Source of the DNA: Coemansia sp. RSA 1804
Taxonomy: Eukaryota > Kickxellomycota > Kickxellomycetes > Kickxellales > Kickxellaceae
Assembly (NCBI GenBank): GCA_027578815.1
Contig: JANBTH010000195.1
Span: forward strand, 1-27,626
Reading direction: 5' to 3'
Length of the DNA stretch: 27,626 bases
The position numbers and the translations under genes are program-made. Shown piece by piece: positions 8,940 through 15,221 of this stretch; the first letter of the stretch is position 1, and every line of letters begins with the position of its first letter. The notes below the pieces were generated by a model that had not been told where the DNA came from, ran no database searches, and saw nothing but the letters and a program-made list of their open reading frames with translations.

Positions 8940-9058
8940 GGAATAATGAGAGACATGTAAAGCAGACATTCTGTCCTGCAGATTGTTATTTACCTTGCAG
9001 TTACATTCTATTGTTTTTCGAGTTCTTAACCTTTTCAGTAAAGATATAGAAATTGAAA

Positions 9059-9271
9059 ATGGCTGGCCAATCCAAGTCCAAAACGCAAAGAAACCCCAAA
9101 CCAAAAGGTGTTAAAAACAAACAGGCAAAAGCAATAGCAGGCGGACTATCGCTATTAGTTGCTGCAGGTAGTGCAATAGCGTATAGCAATGTTAATGGAA
9201 ATAATGGGAATCATGGGAATCATGGGAATTCAGATCAAACAGGTTTTGTTTTTGTTAAACATGATACATAA
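9059..9271 (+). CDS. AT-rich orphan gene 1, 70-residue protein with one membrane segment
   Basis: The ATG is at 9059 (context AATTGAAAATGG). The 70-residue product has a very basic N terminus (about residues 6-24, rich in Lys, Gln, Arg and Pro), one hydrophobic segment at about 25-43 (AIAGGLSLLVAAGSAIAYS), then an Asn/Gly/His repeat (NGNHGNHGN) and a short tail. A positive N terminus followed by one small-residue helix suggests a tail- or signal-anchored membrane peptide, or membrane insertion. No family is recognised. Codon third positions are AT-rich, unlike HisRS next door. The upstream region is duplicated before the gene at 10072, although the two proteins are not similar to each other. 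Confidence 0.6.
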   Translation: MAGQSKSKTQRNPKPKGVKNKQAKAIAGGLSLLVAAGSAIAYSNVNGNNGNHGNHGNSDQTGFVFVKHDT

Positions 9272-9623
9272 TAAAAAGCCACATTTAATATTTGCAAAAA
9301 TGCATAAATTCATCAACTTTTTTATATTAGAAAAAGTAATCATATTAAATGTGCTCATTTAAATAAAAGCAAAATGAAAAACAAGAGTAGTAGGCTTAAC
9401 CATTTAATTGCTTTAATTTTAACACTTGATTGTTGCCAAGGCCCAAGCAAATAAAAAAATTATAAAAGAGCAGACACCGCCTCAAGCAATATTTACATGC
9501 TGGAAAAAGATATTATTAGAATATATAATACATGGTTTCTACGCTATGCATAGTCACTCAAACAACAGTTTTTTTTTAGAAAGATTGGCTTGATAGTGAC
9601 GCCTCATGGTCGCATTTAGAACG
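9272..9623. other. AT-rich spacer with a short frame and a repeated string
   Basis: A 26-codon frame (9374-9454) is the only frame of note; I do not call it a gene. The string at 9371-9398 matches 27218-27245 at 23 of 28 positions. Confidence 0.35.
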
Positions 9624-9661
9624 AGGCAAAACCAGTCAATCCGACAGGTTGACCGTTGCCT
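9624..9661. other. nested inverted repeat (RNA hairpin candidate)
   Basis: AGGCAA (9624-9629) pairs with TTGCCT (9656-9661), and inside it GTCAA (9635-9639) pairs with TTGAC (9649-9653) around a 9-base loop. A competing stem pairs GCCTC (9601-9605) with GAGGC (9623-9627). It lies between the two orphan genes, upstream of another TATA and AATTGAAAATG pair. It could be a structured RNA, a protein-binding site or chance. Confidence 0.3.
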
Positions 9662-9710
9662 TGTGTTTTTTCGACATAATGGGTCTACACTGCTGTCACT
9701 GCATTAATTT

Positions 9711-9823
9711 TATATAAACTTTTTGTTTGTTAATATAATCCTAATTGGCAAAAAAAATTGGGGCTCTAGATGTAGACCCAGCGTACTCAATTGAAAATGA
9801 GTTGGCTTACTTTTTATAATTAA
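9711..9823 (+). pseudogene. decayed promoter-plus-start unit between the orphan genes
   Basis: TATATAAA at about 9711 is followed 78 bases later by the exact string AATTGAAAATG (9789-9799). The ATG opens a frame of only 8 codons before TAA (9821-9823). The spacing and the start context match the intact unit at 9994-10072. I read it as a remnant of a third gene of the same design; a functional micro-peptide cannot be excluded. Confidence 0.4.
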
Positions 9824-9852
9824 AAATAAAAGTAAATTAAATGTGTACATTT

Positions 9853-9975
9853 GCATTGGAGAGCAGGACATCAAGAAATGGATATGCTAAATTAAATCTG
9901 AATTGCTGCAGATGGCTATTAATGTTCAAGATATTTAATATATTGTATTGCTGTGACATCAACTGTAGATAAATT
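9853..9975 (+). repeat. upstream element of orphan gene 2 (copy b)
   Basis: This is the longest copy: its first 35 bases match copy c at 8419, and from 9870 onward it matches copy a at 8816. It therefore joins the two partial copies into one element of about 120 bases. A TATA box follows at 9994. Confidence 0.75.
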
Positions 9976-9993
9976 TACTATAACCCAAACTGC

Positions 9994-10000
9994 TATAAAA
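9994..10000 (+). promoter_or_regulatory. TATA box of orphan gene 2
   Basis: TATAAAA lies 78 bases upstream of the ATG at 10072 and follows the repeated element. Confidence 0.6.
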
Positions 10001-10071
10001 CAGGAAACTTTCCTCCTGTTGGTTTTTACTGCTTCATCCTCATTGCACTCTAGAACTTGATTTAATTGAAA

Positions 10072-10308
10072 ATGACCAGCCAAGAGAGAACTGTTTATTA
10101 TACCACTGGTGCTTATCCTAGCGGAAAGCGTGTTGAAAGTAGTGTAAAAGTCAATGCAGTTGATGAAAATGATGCTGAAACTAAAGCAAAAGACAAGCTT
10201 GCAAGTACTAAAGAAAGAATGCTTCGAAGAAAAGTTATTCCAAGTGTCACTATAAGCCAAGAAGTGGAAGCTTATCGTAATGACATTGAGATTGTCAGGG
10301 TTGAATAG
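10072..10308 (+). CDS. AT-rich orphan gene 2, 78-residue charged soluble protein
   Basis: The ATG at 10072 lies in the same AATTGAAAATG context as orphan gene 1; the 78-residue product ends at TAG 10306-10308. It has no signal peptide, cysteine or membrane segment. The pattern suggests strand-strand-helix-strand: TVYYTTGAYPSGKRVESSVK, then an acidic-basic helix (DENDAETKAKDKLASTKERM), then VI-P-SVTIS and DIEIVRVE strands. Alternation of charged and hydrophobic residues is regular enough to argue for real selection. No family is recognised. Codon use is AT-rich. A perfect 7-base-arm palindrome lies 57 bases after the stop. Confidence 0.65.
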   Translation: MTSQERTVYYTTGAYPSGKRVESSVKVNAVDENDAETKAKDKLASTKERMLRRKVIPSVTISQEVEAYRNDIEIVRVE

Positions 10309-10365
10309 TGCAATTCATCTGTTAGAAATATGCAACAATGCATTTCTAATTGCTGCATTTCTTAG

Positions 10366-10380
10366 GAGTAAGGCTTACTC
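10366..10380. repeat. perfect palindrome after orphan gene 2
   Basis: GAGTAAG, one G, then CTTACTC. It lies in the presumed 3' untranslated region. Related strings (AGTA, two to four bases, then GGCTTA) occur at about 9386, 9798 and 27233. Confidence 0.4.
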
Positions 10381-10494
10381 TAAATAGTTTGTTTTCTATT
10401 GTTAGACAAGAGACTATTTAGTAAAACTAGGGTTTTAAAAAACTGGCTTTGAGTAAATAAACAATTTTAGAAAACGAATGAACTAAGCGGTTAA

Positions 10495-10617
10495 GCAATA
10501 ATATGTAACAGAAATGTTTTTACAATACACTTTAATATATCTTTTGCAGGGTATGGCAATGGTCTGTTATTGGGATTTAATCCACGCGCAACAAAAGATA
10601 AATTTTGCAAGTCATAA
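10495..10617 (+). pseudogene. possible exon or coding remnant
   Basis: A stop-to-stop frame of 40 sense codons. The last part (from 10550) follows a good acceptor, ATCTTTTGCAG, and reads as protein-like sequence containing YGNGLLLGFNPRATKDKF before TAA. There is no ATG in frame. No upstream exon was found with confidence; joining to orphan gene 2 is not supported by a donor in phase. It could be a terminal exon of an unseen gene or a relic. Confidence 0.3.
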
Positions 10618-10810
10618 TTTAATATAAAAGAATGTCCATATGCGTTTGATTAATCCTATGACTGCTACGTTTTTACGAGTTTTTTAATTAATTTATTTTT
10701 TGACAATAATGCACATGCTCATTATTTCAACATATTAAAAAGACCCACATCTATATTCCCCAAAAAGGAAATGTTATGGAATCAAAAAAAGCAGAAGAGA
10801 TGAATTGTAC
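10618..10810. other. AT-rich spacer without a supported gene
   Basis: Nothing recognisable was found on either strand. Confidence 0.4.
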
Positions 10811-10850
10811 AACGGGTATCCGATACTACAGCTAGAAAACAGTATAAAAG
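10811..10850 (+). repeat. degenerate promoter cassette (copy d)
   Basis: AACGGGTATC and, further on, ACAGCTAG resemble AACGGGTATG and GCAGCTAG of copy a, and TATAAAAG follows at 10843. An ATG stands 82 bases after the TATA (10925), close to the 78-base spacing of orphan gene 2, but its frame closes after 8 codons. I read it as a decayed copy. Confidence 0.4.
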
Positions 10851-11655
10851 CTAAAAGCGGAAAAGAACTTTGGTTAATTCATTGTCATTGAGAAGCTACA
10901 GACACACACGGAAATTGAATACGGATGGATGTAATGTCGAATAATGATTAATTAAAGATAGATGTCTGGATATGTCACATGTATGTCCAGTTATAATCAG
11001 AAATCAATGTGATGAAGGGAGCGGGGGCGTGACGAAAAAACTATTATATAAACTATAAACGGAAATCATTTTGGATATATGAAATGAAAAGCAGAAACGA
11101 AACTGGGGATATAAATAGAACAGGTGGGGGGATGTCTAATTGGAAATGCCACGCTGGAGGAGGGGGAGGGGCAATATATAAAGTGGAAGAAAAATGATAC
11201 AAAAAGAATAAAATTAAAGTCTAGTCTAATTTGAAAAGGGAAAGATAAGAATTTCAAAAATAAAGTCCCAACAATTTAATAAAGATATTGCTTTTGAAAA
11301 AGAAAATAGAAAAATTGCTTCATCATTATGTGCAAAGAAAAAAAGAGAGGAAAAAAAGAGAGAGAAAGAGGCAACTATGGTTTTTTTCTGTATTCGTTGC
11401 AAAGCAAAAAGGTGGAAGGTTTTCTTCCATTAAAACATAATCTATTTTGAAACATATATATGGAGAGTATTTCTCCTTTTTTTCTTTGCTCGCTCGTTTT
11501 CTTTTTTCTCTAACATTTTTCCAATCATATTCGTTTCCTTCTTATACTTTGTTTATTGGTTTCGTGTACATATTGCCAGCAAAGCCATTTTATTCCCTTT
11601 TGAACATATTATTGATTGCTCTTGCTATCACACTCTAGAAATACCTATCACAATA
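10851..11655. other. AT-rich region without a recognised gene
   Basis: About 800 bases with purine-rich runs (11150-11360) and no frame that I can support. Pyrimidine-rich minus-strand frames here are composition artefacts. Confidence 0.45.
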
Positions 11656-11665
11656 TATATAAAAG
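11656..11665 (+). promoter_or_regulatory. TATA box close to the start of the 200-residue gene
   Basis: TATATAAAAG lies only about 30 bases upstream of the ATG at 11689. If it is used, the leader would be very short. Confidence 0.45.
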
Positions 11666-11688
11666 CACAGTGTATATACCATCTAAAT

Positions 11689-12291
11689 ATGAAGCAAACG
11701 ATCAAAGTAAGCGTTTTCAATCCAGCCAACAAGGCCAGCGATTTTGAGATGAACACAAGGCCGGGCATCAAGGTAGAGCAGCTTCTCAGCAGAGCCAAGG
11801 CGATGATGCGGCTCAGCGGCAAGTACTACCTGGCATACGTGGAGGACAGCAGCAAGAAGGTGGTGAGGGTGCTGGAGAACGAGAAGCGGCTGCAGGACTA
11901 CGTGTCGAGCAAGCAGATACGGCTGTTCATCGTCAACTTTGGGAGGAAGATAGCGCTGGTGTCGCCAAACAGGTCGCCAACCACGCCCACAACAGCTGTG
12001 GCAGCGAGCGCGGATGCGGAGGAACCGTCGTACTCGCTGCAGACGCCCGAAAACAGCAAGCATCAGCACCGCGCCCCTTCGTTCCCGCCGCTGGGGCTCG
12101 ACAAGCAGAGCATCGCCATTGGCAAGCCCAGTATCCCGCTCATGCACTTGCACCACCGCAACTACCGGGTGTCGCGACCTGTGCAGAGCAGGGTGCCGCT
12201 CCAGTACCTCCAGCTGCCGCGCGAACGGCAGATATACGGGGGCATCCAGCGGCGAGTGCACCCGCTCAGCCAGGCCATCGATATGCAGTAG
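11689..12291 (+). CDS. unknown 200-residue protein, possible Ras-association-like domain
   Basis: Intron-free, with GC-rich codon use like the housekeeping genes. Residues 1-90 look like a compact domain: a strand (TIKVSVFNP), a second strand (FEMNTRPGIKV), a helix (EQLLSRAKAMM), strands (YYLAYVED, KVVRVLENE), a helix (KRLQDYV) and a final strand (RLFIVNF). This order fits a ubiquitin-like fold, as in Ras-association or PB1 domains, and the VLENE-K-L-QDY pattern recalls RA domains. It is a structural guess. Residues 100-200 are Pro/Ser/Thr-rich and then His/Arg-rich, probably disordered. No catalytic motif, signal peptide or membrane segment is present. The start is fixed by a TATA box 30 bases upstream. 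Confidence 0.75.
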   Translation: MKQTIKVSVFNPANKASDFEMNTRPGIKVEQLLSRAKAMMRLSGKYYLAYVEDSSKKVVRVLENEKRLQDYVSSKQIRLFIVNFGRKIALVSPNRSPTTPTTAVAASADAEEPSYSLQTPENSKHQHRAPSFPPLGLDKQSIAIGKPSIPLMHLHHRNYRVSRPVQSRVPLQYLQLPRERQIYGGIQRRVHPLSQAIDMQ

Positions 12292-12708
12292 CTGCGACAT
12301 GGCAATTGTCACCCATTCAACACCCTTACCATTGCACATATATTTTCCTTGTTAATAAATACGGTTAATCGATCAAGCACACAAGTGAGACATGAGATAA
12401 GAGAAAGCGTGCTTTTGCTAAATGCTGCCACAATGCTCTCTGGCATGGGGGGGTTTTTCATTCCCGCCTTGCCTTTTCCCCCCACCCTCACTCTTTCTTT
12501 TTTTTTTTTTCTTTGGTAAATTAATTCAGCAAGTCTTCTTTTCTTTTTTATCCTTTATGCGAAACAATCTGCTGAGCACTCTATTTTTATTCTATTTAAA
12601 CAGCGCTTTCCATTTCCACCTTGATTTCGGGGAAGGAGGGGTTTAAGCGTTACACGTTTCTGGGAGTAAAATAGAAAGGAGACAGAAATAGAACAGGACA
12701 GAACACCA
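12292..12708. other. intergenic region with poly-T tracts
   Basis: 417 bases between two plus-strand genes. Pyrimidine-rich runs around 12470-12560 probably belong to the MICOS gene promoter. No frame is supported. Confidence 0.5.
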
Positions 12709-13768
12709 ATGTTTGTGCGCACGATAAAGGTAGGTGGCAGCGCTGCAGAGATCCGGATTATCCATCGCTTCACGCGTTGGAGCAATGACCGGGATTCAAG
12801 GCGGATGGAAGCGGCTGCTGAAAATCGAGCATAATTTGCATTTTCATTTTTCTTTCCTGCACCGGGTATAGGCGGCGGGCCCAGCGGCGCTCGGGGCGGC
12901 GGCGGCGGTGGGCATAGCGTCCACCCCGATCCACGCCGACTACGACAGCACAGCAGCGAAGAAGACAATATACGACCAGCAGGCGGCGGCCCCGCCGGCG
13001 GCGCAGCCGAGGGAGAGCGGGGTAGCCGACGCGGTGCCGCGCGTGGTTGCGTACACGCGAGCGGCGCGCGCGCAGGCGGCGGCGGCAGCGCGGGTGGCGG
13101 GCGGCCACGGACAGGCGGCGGTTGAGCGGTGGATCGCGGCCGAGCAGCGCGTGGCGGCGGTGGTGCGGCGCACGGTTCCGCGCGGCGAGTCGCTGGCGCC
13201 CGGAATCGTCTACGTGGGCGTGGCGGCGCTGGCGGGGCCGATCTTCACGCGGCGCCGCAACTTTGCCGTCCGCTGGGCGTCGCCGGTTCTGTTTGCCTCG
13301 GCCGCCGCCGTCTGCTTCCTCCCGGGCACCGCCGCCGTCGTGGCCCGCAACGTGTGGGGCCGCTACGGCGACCCCGCCGCCATCGACGCCGTCGCCGCCC
13401 GCTGGGATGCTGCGCGCCTGGCTGTGCGCCGGCTCAGTCTGCGTGCTGCCGCCGTGGTGCAGGAGCTCCGCATGGCGATGCAGGAAGGCAGGCCGTTTTC
13501 GCCGCCGCCGCCGGCCAGGCAAGGCCAGACGAGCGGTCGCGCGCGGCAGATCGAGGGCGAGGTGCGTGGCGCGGTGGAGAAGACCGAGGACTTTGTCGCT
13601 TCGCTTGCGGCGGCGGCGGCTGAGAATATCAGGAACGATGTGTCGGCGGCAAAGCAGACCACCTACGACAATGTCCTGGAGCTGCCGGCCGGCGTCTCGC
13701 ACGATGCGGGGCCCGGGAAGAGCGAGGAGCAGCAGCTGCCGCTGGGGTTCAAGCACAAGGCCGACTGA
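12709..13768 (+). CDS. MICOS complex subunit Mic26/Mic27 (apolipoprotein O family), two exons
   Basis: Proposed structure: exon 1 12709-12729 (MFVRTIK), intron 12730-12871 (donor GTAGGT, acceptor GGGTATAG), exon 2 12872-13768; product 305 residues. Without the intron the frame has no ATG at its N terminus, only GTG. The N-terminal Ala/Gly-rich hydrophobic segment (residues 8-23) could act in mitochondrial import. The family signature is at about 115-165: LAPGIVYVGVAALAGPIF, TRRRNFAVRW, then a second hydrophobic segment ending VCFLPG. This matches the paired membrane segments of Mic26/Mic27, which sit in the inner membrane and help shape crista junctions with Mic10 and cardiolipin. Ala-rich helices flank the core. 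The Mic26 and Mic27 branches cannot be separated by eye. It converges on RPS22. Confidence 0.85.
12730..12871 (+). other. intron of the MICOS gene
   Basis: 142 bases, AAG/GTAGGT at the donor and GGGTATAG at the acceptor, phase 0. It puts a 7-codon first exon in frame with the long second exon, whose own frame runs back to the acceptor without an ATG. Confidence 0.75.
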
Positions 13769-14037
13769 TTCCCCCCACTTTTTCTTCTTGCTGCTTCACT
13801 TAGACTCTCTTCTCGCTAACCACTTGGTTTCAAACTCCACCTTTCGTGCTCGCAAGAAGACTAGTGCTTTGTTATTGGGTAAAACATGTACAAGCGCAAC
13901 CGAATGTAAAAGGCTATGAAAGCAGCTCTCGCGTGTTATTGCATAAACACCTCTGAAAAAGGGGACTAACATAAAACGGCTGCGATTCTTTTGATGGGCG
14001 GGGAGACAAGACGATCGAGACAGCCCGCTTGCTCTGC

Positions 14038-14430
14038 TTAGTAGAAGTAGCCGAGGATCTTTCCACCAATGTGGCGGCGACGGGCCTCGGCGTGGTCCAT
14101 GATGCCGGCGGAGGTGGTCATGACGATGAAGCCGAACTGGCGGGACGGCAGCAGATCGGCGACCCACTGCTCGATGTCGGGGATCTTGACGGGGAAGCGC
14201 GGCGAGATGACGCCGCACTTGTTCAGGCGGCCGTTGAGCTGGATGACGATCTTGCCCGAGCGGTGGTCGTCGACGATCTCGAACTCGCCAATGTACCCGT
14301 GCTTCTGCATCACCGACAGGAACTTGATGATCACCTTGGAGCTCGGCCGGACCAGCACCTGCCGCTTGCCGCGCCGCTCCGCGTTGCTGATGCTCTTGAG
14401 GCAGTCGTTGAGAACCGAGACGCGAACCAT
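14038..14430 (-). CDS. RPS22: 40S ribosomal protein uS8 (S15a/Rps22)
   Basis: A 130-residue frame, the usual family length. It begins MVRVSVLNDCLKSI and carries RGKRQVLVRPSSKVIIKFL, HGYIGEFEIVDD, GRLNKCGVISPRF and the C-terminal motif TTSAGIMDHAEARRRHIGGK before GYFY. These blocks are close to invariant in eukaryotic uS8, which binds the central domain of 18S rRNA in the small subunit. The coding sequence has no intron. The ATG follows an A-run and a CAG-repeat tract that could be a splice acceptor. Confidence 0.98.
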   Translation of the reverse strand: MVRVSVLNDCLKSISNAERRGKRQVLVRPSSKVIIKFLSVMQKHGYIGEFEIVDDHRSGKIVIQLNGRLNKCGVISPRFPVKIPDIEQWVADLLPSRQFGFIVMTTSAGIMDHAEARRRHIGGKILGYFY

Positions 14431-15221
14431 TTTTTTCCTGCTGCTGCTGCTGCTGTTGTATTAGAAACGGAGAAAGGAGATCTAACGTTTTCCGCAATTT
14501 GGAAACAACAGCAGACAAACCAGAATGGAGCGGCCACATACATAGGGGGGAAAACAATACACACATGGGTAAAACAAGGGAGAATGTGAACTCAGTTTCT
14601 TGTACGCTGTAGTGTCCATAGGCGACGGTACACAATGCAAGGGTTTTGTTTATGGAGTACAGGTTGGGAGGGTTCCAGAGGAAGAGAGAGAAAGAGAGCC
14701 GTGCCCTGCCACATTTGGACACCCCACAGAATTGAAAGCAACCGATGGAAGCAAATTCTGCGAATTCGCATTCCCCTCGGCAAATTCCAACCCTCGCCCT
14801 CTCTCTCTGCAATAGCCGCATCCATCCCAAATAACAAGAAAGTGTGAGTCCATCGCTAAAACAGAATACAGGTAGAATAGAGGAGCACCGCACCACCAGC
14901 TCTTTTGCTGTCGCCGATACCACTGGGATTCGCATCCGGTAAAACAGATACCGGCAAAGAACTTTAGGCGAATCCATCCATTACTCGCGCGCATGCCGCG
15001 AAGAAAACGTACCTTCTTCGAGAAAGAGCAGATAGAAGCCGATTAATGCTATATTAGCGAAACCACAAGGGAGGGAGAGAGAGAATGAATCCAAACAAGG
15101 TGTGGGCGGGGGGAGCTGGTTTTCACATTGCGAATCCATTGCGCGTTTTGTCAACTGAACAAAAAAATTAAAATGCTAGAAAAATCACCATATCAAATCA
15201 AAAGAAAGCACCACCATCTTT
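14431..15221 (-). other. RPS22 upstream region with a probable long 5' UTR intron
   Basis: On the minus strand a donor, AGAAG/GTACGT, lies at 15012. CTAATACAACAG just upstream of the RPS22 ATG gives a branch point and an acceptor at about 14453 (the CAG repeat leaves the exact acceptor open). That would be an intron of about 560 bases wholly in the leader, as is common in fungal ribosomal-protein genes. Beyond 15012 lie the RPS22 promoter and, on the far side, the 3' flank of FPGS. A long minus-strand frame that crosses this region into the RPS22 locus is not a gene. Confidence 0.5.

Noticed and set aside
11066..11257. Minus-strand Phe/Ser-rich frame
   Set aside because: A product of pyrimidine-rich sequence, without protein-like pattern.
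13796..14977. Minus-strand frame of 393 codons
   Set aside because: It crosses the RPS22 locus in another frame; low-complexity and GC-driven, with no motif.
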